Numbered from the stretch's first letter, positions 33,895 to 42,526 are shown. The stretch is 64,000 nt of DNA from Rhizobiales bacterium Y(2018) (GCA_005502925.1 SCPD01000024.1:1-64000); one strand, 5' to 3'. Notes: generated from the letters alone by a model not told the origin. Translations and numbers: made by a program.

Positions 33895-34351
33895 CGCCCC
33901 TCACCATCGTAAAGAAGTCCACCTTCGTCGCGGCGTTCTTGAGTGCCATCTGGCGTTCGCGCTCGGCGCGCTCGCGGGCCAGCGGTGTGATCACCGCTTC
34001 CGTCAACTGCGCGTTTTCGGGGCCCTGGAGCAGAGCGTCGCAGACCGCGGCGCTCACCGCATGCTCATGCGAGCGGCCCATCACGAAAGCGTGGCCGATC
34101 GTGCCATTGGTGAGGCGGATGCTGCAGCGCGTCAGCGTGGTTTCGCCGATATTGAACGGGCTGCCGGTGCCGCCCTGGCGGCCGCGCAGCATCACGAGAC
34201 CGGTCTCGGGCTTGCGCAAATAGGTGAATGAGGGGAGGCGATCGCGTGGAAAAAGCGTGTCGAGCCGCTCTTTTCTGGCGCCGGCGAGCAGCGACATCCA
34301 TTTCTGGCGTGCCGTTGTTTCTTTTTTGGATTGCGGGGAATCGAGGGCCAT
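33884..34351 (-). CDS. phnG: C-P lyase core subunit PhnG
   Basis: This 155-residue subunit has the PhnG segments LRKPETGLVMLRGRQGGTG and FNIGETTLTRCSIRL, and the GHAFVMGRSHEHA motif. It is the first gene of the phnGHIJKL unit. The ATG context lacks a strong ribosome site. A Pho box lies 24-41 bases upstream, and no phnF repressor gene accompanies the operon. Confidence 0.93.
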   Translation of the reverse strand: MALDSPQSKKETTARQKWMSLLAGARKERLDTLFPRDRLPSFTYLRKPETGLVMLRGRQGGTGSPFNIGETTLTRCSIRLTNGTIGHAFVMGRSHEHAVSAAVCDALLQGPENAQLTEAVITPLARERAERERQMALKNAATKVDFFTMVRGDVD

Positions 34352-34374
34352 GGCGGGCTATCAATCAGCCCATT

Positions 34375-34392
34375 GTAAAAGTTCTGTGACAG
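34375..34392 (-). promoter_or_regulatory. Pho box upstream of phnG
   Basis: In the phnG direction the sequence is CTGTCAC-AGAA-CTTTTAC: two heptamers with a four-base spacer, the first matching the PhoB half-site fully and the second at 5 of 7 bases. It ends 23 bases before the phnG ATG, leaving room for a -10 element (TGATAG region). Together with the site before phnC it indicates PhoB control of both phn transcription units. Confidence 0.6.
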
Positions 34393-34424
34393 AAAAGCAG
34401 ACTCATGCTTGAATGGAGCTTGAC

Positions 34425-34542
34425 CTAGATCACGATGAGTTTGGATCGTTACGATCCAAACTCGTGAACGTGATCGATTTCAATATTTTAGCGCGGGATT
34501 CTCGCGAAAAACCGGTATCCACTTTTTCGCATCCCGCGCTAG
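34425..34542. repeat. RIME-type double-hairpin repeat
   Basis: The 118-bp element begins and ends with CTAG. It contains two palindromes. One is centred on 34450 (12-base arms GAGTTTGGATCG/CGATCCAAACTC, flanked by GATCACG/CGTGATC). The second runs from 34489 to 34541 (arms TAGCGCGGGAT/ATCCCGCGCTA with inner GCGAAAAA/TTTTTCGC around AACCGGTATCC). The layout and the 'AAAAACCGG..TCCACTTTTT' core fit rhizobial intergenic mosaic elements. It sits between the phnG and ccoN promoters. Confidence 0.8.
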
Positions 34543-34571
34543 GGGCTGTCTGGTCGAGCTGGCGGCGGAAT

Positions 34572-34585
34572 TTGCGCCAGATCAA
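34572..34585 (+). promoter_or_regulatory. FNR/FixK-type box upstream of ccoN
   Basis: The site TTGCG-CCAG-ATCAA has the TTG-N8-CAA frame of FNR/FixK boxes with a perfect right half. Its centre is 36 bp before a GATAGT -10-like hexamer at 34613-34618, close to the spacing of a class II activator site, and 89 bp before the ccoN ATG. Low-oxygen induction of the cco operon is inferred. Confidence 0.55.
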
Positions 34586-34667
34586 AGACGGGCCGGGAAG
34601 TGCTCGTCTAGAGATAGTGCAAGGGGGGTCACGCGATGATCATCTTGGCTATAGTGGCAGCAACATC

Positions 34668-36326
34668 ATGATTGCACGGTTGACGGTCGCCGAACGGCAA
34701 TCGGCTTTACTCATTCTCATTGTGATGTCGTTTCTGGGCCTCGCTATGGCGGCGGCTGGACGCGGCACGCCTTTCGGCCTGCATGGCTTCCTGGTCATTG
34801 CGGCCTCGATCGGCGTCGGCCTCCCGCTCTTGCGTAAATTTTACGCACCGGAGCCGGATCCCGCGCAATTTGAACAGTATTACGACGATCCGACCAAGGT
34901 CGGCATCGTGCTCGCGATGCTGTGGGCGATCGCCGGCATGTTCGTGGGGGTCTGGGTCGCGGCGCTGCTCGCCTGGCCAGACCTCACCATCGATGCCGCC
35001 TGGGCGAGCTTCGGCCGCCTCCGTCCCATCCATACCAGCGGCGTCATCTTCGGCTTCGGCGGCAATGCGCTGATCGCCACTTCCTTCCATGTGCTGCAGC
35101 GCACCTCGCGGGCCCGCCTTCCGGACCAGCTGAGCCCGTGGTTCGTGCTCCTCGGCTACAATCTGTTCTGCGTCGTCGCCGCCACCGGCTATATGATGGG
35201 CGTCACCCAGTCGAAGGAATATGCCGAGCCCGAATGGTATGCCGATATCTGGCTGGTCATCGTCTGGGTCGTCTATTTCCTGATCTATATCCGCACCCTG
35301 GCGCGCCGCAAGGAGCCGCATATCTATGTGGCCAACTGGTACTACATGGCCTTCATCCTGGTCGTGGCGATCCTCCATATCGTCAACAACCTGGCGGTGC
35401 CGGTGTCGTTTGGCGACTTCAAGAGCTACTCGGCTTTCTCGGGCGTCCAGGATGCGATGACGCAATGGTGGTACGGCCATAATGCGGTGGCCTTCTTCCT
35501 GACCGCCGGTTTCCTCGGCATGCTCTATTACTATCTGCCGAAGCGTGCCGGCCGACCGATCTTCTCCTACCGGCTGTCGATCATCAGCTTCTGGGGCATC
35601 ACCTTCATGTATATGTGGGCGGGCTCGCACCATCTGCATTACACGGCGCTGCCGCAATGGGTGCAGACCCTCGGCATGACTTTCTCGATCGTGCTCCTGG
35701 TGCCGTCCTGGGCATCGGCGGGCAACGCGCTCGCCACTCTCAACGGCGCCTGGCACAAGGTGCGCGACGACGCCACCTTGCGCTTCATGATGGTTGCCGC
35801 CGTCTTCTACGGCATCTCGACCTTCGAAGGCTCCTTCATGGCGATCCGCGCCGTCAATTCACTGTCGCATTACACCGACTGGACCGTCGGCCATGTGCAT
35901 GCGGGGGCGCTTGGCTGGGTGGCGATGATCACTTTCGGCTCGATCTACGCGCTGGTGCCGTGGATGTGGAAGCGCGAGACGATGTATTCGGCGCGCCTCA
36001 TCGAGGTGCATTTCTGGCTCGCTCTTGCCGGGACCGTCGTCTACGTCTTCGCGATGTGGAATTCCGGCATCATCCAGGGGCTGATGTGGCGGACCTACAC
36101 CGACAGCGGGACATTGGCCTATTCTTTCATCGACTCGCTCGTCGCGATGCATCCTTATTATATCGCGCGCGCCTTTGGCGGGCTGCTGTTCCTCCTGGGC
36201 GCGATCGTCGGCACCTATAATGTGCTGATGACGATCCGCGTCGCCAAGCGGGAGCGGGCGCAAAGCGGTGGTGGGACGGATGTGCCGAGCTACGGCCGCG
36301 ATCCGGTCCTGCAGGCGGGGGAGTGA
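34668..36326 (+). CDS. ccoN: cbb3-type cytochrome c oxidase subunit I, CcoN
   Basis: This 552-residue, twelve-helix-type subunit carries heme b and the heme b3-CuB centre where O2 is reduced. Conserved histidines occur in RPIHTSGVIFGFGGN, HNAVAFFLTAGFLGMLYYYLP, AGSHHLHYTALP and WTVGHVHAGALGW. The ATG at 34668 is used because the open frame further upstream runs through the repeat element. It starts the ccoNOQP operon. Confidence 0.95.
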   Translation: MIARLTVAERQSALLILIVMSFLGLAMAAAGRGTPFGLHGFLVIAASIGVGLPLLRKFYAPEPDPAQFEQYYDDPTKVGIVLAMLWAIAGMFVGVWVAALLAWPDLTIDAAWASFGRLRPIHTSGVIFGFGGNALIATSFHVLQRTSRARLPDQLSPWFVLLGYNLFCVVAATGYMMGVTQSKEYAEPEWYADIWLVIVWVVYFLIYIRTLARRKEPHIYVANWYYMAFILVVAILHIVNNLAVPVSFGDFKSYSAFSGVQDAMTQWWYGHNAVAFFLTAGFLGMLYYYLPKRAGRPIFSYRLSIISFWGITFMYMWAGSHHLHYTALPQWVQTLGMTFSIVLLVPSWASAGNALATLNGAWHKVRDDATLRFMMVAAVFYGISTFEGSFMAIRAVNSLSHYTDWTVGHVHAGALGWVAMITFGSIYALVPWMWKRETMYSARLIEVHFWLALAGTVVYVFAMWNSGIIQGLMWRTYTDSGTLAYSFIDSLVAMHPYYIARAFGGLLFLLGAIVGTYNVLMTIRVAKRERAQSGGGTDVPSYGRDPVLQAGE

Positions 36327-36331
36327 CGGAC

Positions 36332-37066
36332 ATGTCCGAATTCCACCGCAAGATCGAGCGCAATACGATGCGCTTCGTGCTCGCCATCATCGTCGTCGCC
36401 TCGATCGGCGGCATCGTCGAGATCGCACCGCTCTTCACCATCAAGAGCACGGTCGAGGCCGCGCCCAATATGAGGGTCTATACGCCGCTCGAACTTGCCG
36501 GACGCAGCATCTATATGCGGGAAGGCTGTTATGCCTGCCATTCGCAGATGATCCGCACCTTGCGCGACGAGGTCGAGCGCTATGGGCCTTATTCGCTGGC
36601 GGTCGAGTCGCAATATGACCATCCGATGCTGTGGGGCTCGAAGCGCACCGGGCCCGATATTGCCCGCGTCGGTGAGAAATATTCCGACGCCTGGCATGTC
36701 GCGCATCTCTACAATCCACGCGACGTGGTGCCGGAATCGGTCATGCCGGCCTATCGCTGGCTCTTGCGCAACGAGCTCCGGATCGATGACCTTCCCGGCC
36801 ATCTGCGAGCCATGCGCGATGTCGGCGTGCCCTATACGGATGCGATGATCGAGAATGCGGCGAAGGATGCCTTCGGCCAAGCCGCTCCCGAAAGCGACGC
36901 GGCGGTGGGCGTCACCGAGCGCTATGGCGCGGCGACGCATATGCGCGCCTTTGACGGCAATGCCGGACGGCTCACCGAGATGGATGCGCTCGTCGCTTAT
37001 CTGCAGATCATGGGCAAACTCACCGACGCCGCCCAGAAGACCGAACAGACCAAGATCGGAGAATGA
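36332..37066 (+). CDS. ccoO: cbb3-type cytochrome c oxidase subunit II, CcoO
   Basis: This 244-residue mono-heme cytochrome c is anchored by an N-terminal helix (residues 14-33). The heme-binding motif is CYACH near residue 63, with axial Met candidates in ESVMPAYRWL. The ATG has GGGGAG about nine bases upstream; a GTG three codons earlier overlapping the ccoN stop is also possible. It passes electrons from CcoP to CcoN. Confidence 0.95.
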   Translation: MSEFHRKIERNTMRFVLAIIVVASIGGIVEIAPLFTIKSTVEAAPNMRVYTPLELAGRSIYMREGCYACHSQMIRTLRDEVERYGPYSLAVESQYDHPMLWGSKRTGPDIARVGEKYSDAWHVAHLYNPRDVVPESVMPAYRWLLRNELRIDDLPGHLRAMRDVGVPYTDAMIENAAKDAFGQAAPESDAAVGVTERYGAATHMRAFDGNAGRLTEMDALVAYLQIMGKLTDAAQKTEQTKIGE

Positions 37067-37068
37067 TC

Positions 37069-37230
37069 ATGCATGATATGGTCGTCGCCTTCTCCAAGAG
37101 CTGGGGCCTCTTCTATCTCGTCGCGCTGGCGGTGGGCGTGGTGATCTATGCCTATTGGCCGGCCAACCGCGCCAGATTCACCCGCGCCAAGAACAGCATT
37201 CTCGACAAGGATGACAGACCGTGGAGCTAG
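37069..37230 (+). CDS. ccoQ: cbb3 oxidase small subunit CcoQ
   Basis: This 53-residue protein has one membrane helix (FYLVALAVGVVIYAYWPANR) and the usual CcoQ tail NRARFTRAKNSILDKDD. GGAGA precedes the ATG at 37069 by seven bases, better spaced than the in-frame ATG at 37063. It stabilises the oxidase complex. Its last ten bases overlap the GTG start of ccoP in another frame. Confidence 0.9.
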   Translation: MHDMVVAFSKSWGLFYLVALAVGVVIYAYWPANRARFTRAKNSILDKDDRPWS

Positions 37231-38099
37231 GCAAGCGTGATCCCATCACCGGCCGGGTGACGACCGGTCATGAATGGAACGGCATCGAGGAGCTCGACAC
37301 GCCGGTGCCGCGCGTCGTGCTGTTCTTCCTCACCGTCACGACACTGTTCGCCATCGGCTACTGGATCGCCATGCCGGCCTGGCCTTTGTGGTCGACCTAT
37401 ACCAAGGGCATATTGGGCGTCGACCAGCGCGAGATCGTCGCCAGGCAAGTGGCGGAGGCCCGCCAGGAGCGGGCGCCCTGGGTGGACAAGATCGCTTCGA
37501 TGGATTTCGCCGCCATTCAGGCCGATCCCGATCTCATGGGCCGGGTCCAGCTTGCCGGTCGTACGCTGTTCGAAGACAATTGCGCCGCCTGCCATGGTGT
37601 GAAGGCCTCGGGCGGTCCGGGCTTCCCCAATCTGAGCGCCAAGTCCTGGCTGTGGGGTGGTACGCCTGACAAGATCGCCGAGACGATCCGCATCGGCATC
37701 AATTCGACCAATGAAGATACGCGCATCTCACAGATGACGGCCTTCGGCCGCGACGGCGTGCTCGATGCGACGCAGATCAGCAATGTCGTCGCCTATGTGC
37801 GCGCGCTCTCCGGTCCTGGAAGTGACGATCCGGCCGAGGCGCCGGCCATCGCCGCGGGCAAGGAAGTCTTTGCCGCCAATTGCGTGAGCTGCCATGGCGA
37901 GGACGCCAAGGGCAAGCAGGATATGGGCGCGCCGGACCTCACCGACAAATACTGGATCTATGGCGGCAGTCTCGATACCGTCTTCACCAGCGTCTATTCC
38001 GGTCGGCAAGGTCACATGCCGCATTGGGGCACGAGGCTCTCGGATGTCGATATCAAGATCCTGGCGCTTTATGTCGAAGCACTGAGGCCGCAACAATGA
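37221..38099 (+). CDS. ccoP: cbb3-type cytochrome c oxidase subunit III, CcoP
   Basis: This 292-residue di-heme cytochrome c starts with GTG. The N-terminal part EWNGIEELDTPVPR is the conserved CcoP entry and a membrane helix follows at residues 32-52. Two heme motifs are seen: CAACH near residue 120 and CVSCH near residue 220, with Met ligands in the later HMPHW segment. It receives electrons from cytochrome c. The stop overlaps the next small gene as ATGA. Confidence 0.95.
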   Translation: MELGKRDPITGRVTTGHEWNGIEELDTPVPRVVLFFLTVTTLFAIGYWIAMPAWPLWSTYTKGILGVDQREIVARQVAEARQERAPWVDKIASMDFAAIQADPDLMGRVQLAGRTLFEDNCAACHGVKASGGPGFPNLSAKSWLWGGTPDKIAETIRIGINSTNEDTRISQMTAFGRDGVLDATQISNVVAYVRALSGPGSDDPAEAPAIAAGKEVFAANCVSCHGEDAKGKQDMGAPDLTDKYWIYGGSLDTVFTSVYSGRQGHMPHWGTRLSDVDIKILALYVEALRPQQ

Positions 38100-38284
38100 C
38101 GACGTTGGCCAGAGGGCGGTGGTCGTGGCGGCTCTTCGCCTATGCCGTGGCGGCGCTGTGCCTCGTTATCTTCGTCGCCGCCAATGCGCATCTCATTTAT
38201 GTCGCGGTGACATCACAGCCCGATTGCGTGCCGCATCAAAAGGGCGAAGGCGGCGCCTATCAGGCCGCGAAGTCAGCCTGTTGA
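38096..38284 (+). CDS. 62-residue single-span membrane protein in the cco operon
   Basis: The protein reads from MTTLARGRWSWRLFAYAV through one hydrophobic helix (AVAALCLVIFVAANAHLIYV) to a short polar tail containing DCVPHQK and the ending AAKSAC, with one Cys in each. No family name can be given. It overlaps ccoP by four bases and precedes the DUF2189 gene, where ccoG and ccoH are normally found. The topology (short N-terminus, one helix, periplasmic tail) resembles a very short CcoH, which is only a suggestion. Confidence 0.75.
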   Translation: MTTLARGRWSWRLFAYAVAALCLVIFVAANAHLIYVAVTSQPDCVPHQKGEGGAYQAAKSAC

Positions 38285-38298
38285 AAGGGAGATCCGGG

Positions 38299-39087
38299 AT
38301 GACTGCCTCGAGCACTACGAATGAGACCGGCGATCGGCCCTATATCGAGCGCAACCGCCGCAATCTGGCGGCCGGCGCCGCTTTCGTCTGGCTCAAGGCC
38401 GGATGGCGCGATTTAGTTACCCAGCCGGGACCGAGTCTTATCTATGGCCTCGCCGTTTTCGCTGTGTCGCTCGCCATCGTCTGGGGCCTCTACCGGCTTG
38501 GCTATGACTACATCCTCTTCCCGGCCCTTGCCGGCTTCATGGTAGTCGGACCGCTCCTCGCCGTCGGCCTCTATGAGAAGAGCCGCGCCATCGCCAATAA
38601 GGAGCCGGTCTCGCTCGGACGGATGATCTTTGTCAGGCCCCGCTCGGGCGGCCAGATCTGGTTCACTGGCGCCATCCTGTGCGGCTTGATGCTTCTGTGG
38701 ATGCGCGCCGCCGTGCTGATCTATGCCTTGTTCTTCGGGCTGACGCCGTTTCCGGGCCTCGACCACATCGCCCAGATGCTGTTCACCACTTGGACCGGCT
38801 GGGCCATGCTGCTGGTCGGCACGGCGGTCGGTGGACTCTTCGCCGCCTTCTCCTTCGCCATCAGCACTTTCTCAATCCCGATGCTGCTCAACGAGGATGT
38901 CGACGCCTTCACCGCCATGGGCACCAGCATCTCGCTGGTGTGGAACAATCTGCCGGTGATGATCGCCTGGGGCATCATCGTGCTGGCGCTGTTTCTGGTG
39001 AGCGTGGCGACAGCCCTTATCGGGCTCATCATCGTCTTCCCGCTGCTCGGCCATGCCACCTGGCATGCCTATAAGGCCATGAGATGA
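38299..39087 (+). CDS. DUF2189 integral membrane protein
   Basis: This 262-residue protein has about six hydrophobic segments and the family features AAFVWLKAGWRDL, VGPLLAVGLYEKSR and FAISTFSIPMLLNEDVDA. DUF2189 proteins often accompany cytochrome oxidase operons in alphaproteobacteria; their role is not established. The ATG at 38299 lies 14 bases after the small gene and has GGGA upstream. It overlaps ccoI by four bases, so it is firmly embedded in the oxidase operon. Confidence 0.82.
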   Translation: MTASSTTNETGDRPYIERNRRNLAAGAAFVWLKAGWRDLVTQPGPSLIYGLAVFAVSLAIVWGLYRLGYDYILFPALAGFMVVGPLLAVGLYEKSRAIANKEPVSLGRMIFVRPRSGGQIWFTGAILCGLMLLWMRAAVLIYALFFGLTPFPGLDHIAQMLFTTWTGWAMLLVGTAVGGLFAAFSFAISTFSIPMLLNEDVDAFTAMGTSISLVWNNLPVMIAWGIIVLALFLVSVATALIGLIIVFPLLGHATWHAYKAMR

Positions 39088-41249
39088 GCTGCTGTGGCCA
39101 AGTGGCGACGGCCGGCGCCCAGTTGCTCGGGCCACCGTCGGCCGACGAGGTCGTTCTCGCCAGCCGCGACCTCGGCGACGGCCTGCGCCAGAGTGACCTT
39201 TCGGTTCCCGGCATTCATTGCGCACATTGCATCGGCGCCATCGAAAGCGCCTTCAGACATATCGCCGGCGTCGAAGCGGCGCGGGTGAATCTGTCGAGCA
39301 AACGGGTCGCGGTGAAATGGCGGGGCGACACGGCGCCGCCGATCATCGAGACCCTGCGCGATCTGGGCTATGACGCGCATCTCTTCACGCCGGAGGAGCG
39401 CAGCGATCCCGAACTCGCCCGTCTCATCCGCGCCATGGCGGTGGCCGGCTTCTGCTCGATGAACATCATGCTGCTGTCGGTGTCGGTGTGGTCGGGCGCC
39501 GAGCCCGGCACGCGCCAGGCGTTTCACTGGATATCGGCCGGCCTCGCTCTGCCGGCACTCGTTTATTCGGGGCGCATCTTCTTTCTCTCCGCCTGGTCGG
39601 CGCTGAAGCGCGGGCGCACCAACATGGACGTGCCGATCTCGATCGGCGTGCTGCTCGCTTTCGGTTTGAGCCTCTATGATACGATCATCGGCGGCGCGCA
39701 TGCCTATTTCGACGCCGCCGTCTCGCTCATCTTCTTCCTGCTGATCGGGCGCGTGCTCGATCATCTGATGCGTGAGAAGGCGCGTTCGGCGGTCCAGGGG
39801 CTCGTGCGGCTCACGCCCCGCGGCGCCACCGTCATCCATGCCGATGGCGCCAGAGACTATCTGCCCGCCCAGGCCATCGAGCCCGGCATGCTGCTGCAGG
39901 TGACGCCGGGCGAGCGCATATTGGTCGATGGCGTGGTCGAGAGCGGCCAGTCCGACATCGACTGCTCGCTCGCCACCGGCGAGACGCAGCCGCAAAAAGT
40001 GGCGGCCGGCGATAAGCTCCGCTCCGGCATGCTCAATCTCACCGGCGCCCTCACCTTGCGGGCGCAGTCGAACGTCGCCAATTCCTTCCTCGCCGAGATG
40101 ACGCAATTGATGGAGGCGGCCGAAAGCAGCCGCGGCCATTATCGCCGTGTCGCCGACCGGGCCGCCAGCTATTACGCGCCAGTGGTGCACAGCCTGGCGC
40201 TGCTCACTCTCATCGGCTGGCTCATCGCCACTGGCGACTGGTACCGCTCAATCAGCATCGCCATCGCCGTCCTCATTATCACCTGTCCCTGCGCGCTGGG
40301 GCTTGCCGTGCCGATCGTGCAGGCAGTGGCAGCGCGGCGATTGTTCGAAAGCGGTATCATGGTCAAGGATGGCGCCGCGCTCGAGCGCCTGGCGGAGATC
40401 GACCAGGTCGCCTTCGACAAGACCGGCACGCTCACTCTGGGCCGCCCGCGCCTCGTCAATGAGGCGGTGATCGACAAGCGGGCGCTCGGAATTGCCGCTG
40501 CCTTGGCGCAGCAATCGAACCACCCGCTCTGCCGGGCGCTGTCACTTCATGGCGATGGCCGAACTCATGTGACGACGGATTTCACCGAGGTTCCAGGATC
40601 CGGCATCGAAGCGAGGATCGACGGGCATTTCTATCGGCTCGGGCGTTCCGCGTGGGCCGGCGGTGGCGAGGCGGACGCAACCGTGTTGTGTGAAGACGGC
40701 AAGCCGATCGCCAGTTTCATCTTCGAGGACAATCTGCGGCCGGGCGCGGAAGAAGCGGTGATGGAAGTTCGAGCCTTGGGAGCGACACCTCGCATTCTCT
40801 CGGGCGATGCACGGCCCATCGTGCGCCGTCTCGCCGAGGGTCTCGGCATCGCAGAGGCGATGGGCGCCATGCTCCCCAAGGAGAAGACGGACTATGTCGC
40901 TGGCCTCGGCAAGGCGCTGATGGTGGGCGACGGTCTCAATGACGCTCCGGCGCTGGCGCGCGCTCATGCCTCGATGGCGCCCGCAAGTGCTGCCGATATC
41001 GGGCGCAATGCCGCCGATTTCGTCTTCCTGCACGGATCGCTCACCGCCGTGCCCTTCGCCATGCGCATAGCGCGGGAGGCAAAGAAGCTGGTGGGACAGA
41101 ATTTCGCGCTCGCCATTCTCTACAATGTGCTGGCGCTGCCTTTCGCCATGGCCGGCTATGTCACGCCGCTGCTTGCGGCGCTTGCGATGTCGGCATCATC
41201 GATCGTCGTCGTCGCCAATGCGCTCCGATTGCGCGGGAGGGCCACATGA
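39084..41249 (+). CDS. ccoI: copper-exporting P-type ATPase CcoI (FixI)
   Basis: This 721-residue P1B-type ATPase has an N-terminal metal-binding domain (IHCAHC near residue 50). Other motifs are TGE in SLATGETQ, the CPC membrane motif in ITCPCALGLAVP, the phosphorylation site DKTGTLT, SNHP of the nucleotide domain, and GDGLNDAPAL. In the cbb3 context this enzyme supplies copper for CuB of CcoN. An additional SCC motif is at residues 2-4. The start overlaps the DUF2189 stop as ATGA. Confidence 0.94.
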   Translation: MSCCGQVATAGAQLLGPPSADEVVLASRDLGDGLRQSDLSVPGIHCAHCIGAIESAFRHIAGVEAARVNLSSKRVAVKWRGDTAPPIIETLRDLGYDAHLFTPEERSDPELARLIRAMAVAGFCSMNIMLLSVSVWSGAEPGTRQAFHWISAGLALPALVYSGRIFFLSAWSALKRGRTNMDVPISIGVLLAFGLSLYDTIIGGAHAYFDAAVSLIFFLLIGRVLDHLMREKARSAVQGLVRLTPRGATVIHADGARDYLPAQAIEPGMLLQVTPGERILVDGVVESGQSDIDCSLATGETQPQKVAAGDKLRSGMLNLTGALTLRAQSNVANSFLAEMTQLMEAAESSRGHYRRVADRAASYYAPVVHSLALLTLIGWLIATGDWYRSISIAIAVLIITCPCALGLAVPIVQAVAARRLFESGIMVKDGAALERLAEIDQVAFDKTGTLTLGRPRLVNEAVIDKRALGIAAALAQQSNHPLCRALSLHGDGRTHVTTDFTEVPGSGIEARIDGHFYRLGRSAWAGGGEADATVLCEDGKPIASFIFEDNLRPGAEEAVMEVRALGATPRILSGDARPIVRRLAEGLGIAEAMGAMLPKEKTDYVAGLGKALMVGDGLNDAPALARAHASMAPASAADIGRNAADFVFLHGSLTAVPFAMRIAREAKKLVGQNFALAILYNVLALPFAMAGYVTPLLAALAMSASSIVVVANALRLRGRAT

Positions 41250-41395
41250 GCAGCCTCGTCTATCTCGTCCCTCTCGCATTGCTCCTCGGCGGAGCGGCGC
41301 TATGGGCGTTCCTGTGGTCGTTCAAAAGCGGCCAGTATGAGGATCTCGACGGCGCCGCCCAGCGCATCCTGCTCGATGATGAGATGGAGCGTTAG
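41246..41395 (+). CDS. ccoS: cbb3 oxidase maturation protein CcoS
   Basis: This 49-residue protein has one helix (YLVPLALLLGGAALWAFLW) and the typical CcoS tail SFKSGQYEDLDGAAQRIL followed by LDDEMER. CcoS is needed for heme and copper insertion into CcoN. It overlaps ccoI as ATGA and its end overlaps the stop of the convergent gene on the minus strand. Confidence 0.92.
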   Translation: MSSLVYLVPLALLLGGAALWAFLWSFKSGQYEDLDGAAQRILLDDEMER

Positions 41396-41607
41396 GCTCC
41401 CAGACGGTCGAGTTCGGATGCCAGGTTGCGGATAAGCAGTTTGGCGTGCCGTATCGCCAAAGCGTGCTTGTCATCCGGCGACTGTCCGAAATTGGTTCCG
41501 GGCAGGTCGGACTGCACCTGGATCGTCAGATCTCCAACGAAATCAATGCTGAAATGCGCGGTAGCTTTGCTGTCGTCTTCGGCCCAAACGAGTTTGCTCT
41601 GCTTCAT
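41392..41607 (-). CDS. small hypothetical protein, convergent to ccoS
   Basis: This 71-residue soluble protein reads MKQSKLVWAEDDSKATAHFS at its start, with a helical end HALAIRHAKLLIRNLASEL. No family is recognised. GGAGG lies eight bases before the ATG at 41607, better than a TTG two codons earlier. It is acidic, has no membrane segment and no Cys. Position between the cco and nir units does not indicate a role. Confidence 0.65.
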   Translation of the reverse strand: MKQSKLVWAEDDSKATAHFSIDFVGDLTIQVQSDLPGTNFGQSPDDKHALAIRHAKLLIRNLASELDRLGA

Positions 41608-41697
41608 CGCCAACGCCTCCTCACACCGTCCGTGAAAAGCCTATCATAGGACCGGAGTGCTGAGTATCCCCGAGACAAGTGCCCTAGGGTGAGCCCA

Positions 41698-42390
41698 TTA
41701 CACGCGCCCGACATGATCGAGCAGGCGCGCGCCATCGACGACGGTGACGCGCTTGCGGGTGCTGCGGACAAAACCCTGATGCTCCCAGGCGGTGAGCAGC
41801 CGGCTCACCGTGTGCAAGGTCGTGCCGGTCATGTCGGCGATGTCCTGGCGGGAAATCGGAAAGCCGATCTCGATGCCATATTCGGTCCGCCGTCCGGTCT
41901 GCTCGATGAGGCGCAGCAGCGCATGGGCGACGCGGCGGTCGACGAGGGCGGTGGCGAGCTCGACGACGCGCTCATGCGCTTCCTCCATCCGGGCGCTCAC
42001 CGTCTTGAAGGTATTGGCGGCGAAGGCCGGGTAGAGCGTGGCGAGCTCATGCCAGGCCTCGTTCGGCCAGGCGAGGGCCAGCGAATCGACGGCGGCGATC
42101 GCCGTCGCCGGATAGGTGGTGCGCCCAAGCGCCGTGGCGATGCCGATGAGCTGGCCGGCGCTGATGTAACGCATGATGACCTGCTGGCCATCGGCGGTGG
42201 TCTTGACGACGCGGACATGGCCATCGAGCAGCAGGAAGAAGGAAGGCGCCTCGGTGTCCTGCTCGAAGACCGCTTGCCCGGCGGCGACGCGGAGCGGCCG
42301 CGCCTTCTCCAGGATCACGTCGAGGTCGGGGCGGCTCAACCCTGAAAAGGGCGGCAGGCCGGCAATCAGTGATCGGTCAAGCGTGTACAC
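41698..42390 (-). CDS. Crp/Fnr-family regulator, probable NO/nitrite sensor (NnrR-like)
   Basis: This 230-residue regulator has an N-terminal cyclic-nucleotide-binding-type domain (residues 15-130) and a C-terminal winged helix (ISRQDIADMTGTTLHTVSRLLTAWEHQGFV near residues 173-203). No cysteines are seen, so it is not an oxygen-sensing FNR. Position next to pseudoazurin, nnrS and nirK suggests the NNR/NnrR branch, which responds to NO. The recognition helix TTLHTVSRLL has the S-R pair of FNR-type proteins. The start is GTG. It is divergent from paz with a shared box. Confidence 0.8.
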   Translation of the reverse strand: MYTLDRSLIAGLPPFSGLSRPDLDVILEKARPLRVAAGQAVFEQDTEAPSFFLLLDGHVRVVKTTADGQQVIMRYISAGQLIGIATALGRTTYPATAIAAVDSLALAWPNEAWHELATLYPAFAANTFKTVSARMEEAHERVVELATALVDRRVAHALLRLIEQTGRRTEYGIEIGFPISRQDIADMTGTTLHTVSRLLTAWEHQGFVRSTRKRVTVVDGARLLDHVGRV

Positions 42391-42452
42391 GCGAAAGGCG
42401 CTCCTGCCAGCTGCGGACGGGACGGAAGGTCGCAGTCCTACATGCTGGTTAT

Positions 42453-42466
42453 TTGCGGTGCAGCAA
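42453..42466 (+). promoter_or_regulatory. NNR/FNR-type box upstream of pseudoazurin
   Basis: The site TTGCGGTGCAGCAA has the TTG-N8-CAA frame. It shares 11 of 14 bases with the site before nirK (TTGCACTGCAACAA read towards nirK), giving a common form TTGC--TGCA-CAA. It lies between the Crp/Fnr gene and the pseudoazurin gene, its centre 67 bp before the paz ATG. Binding by the neighbouring Crp/Fnr protein is inferred. Confidence 0.55.
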
Positions 42467-42526
42467 AGTCAGAGAGGGCGGGACAAGTCAATAGTTGGCC
42501 GTAACGAAGCGAATGGAGACTGTGTC

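Noticed and set aside
34420-34433. FNR-like site TTGAC-CTAG-ATCAC upstream of ccoN
   Set aside because: Its right half is the edge of the RIME-type repeat, which recurs as a unit starting CTAGATCACG; the site at 34572-34585 has a better right half and promoter spacing.
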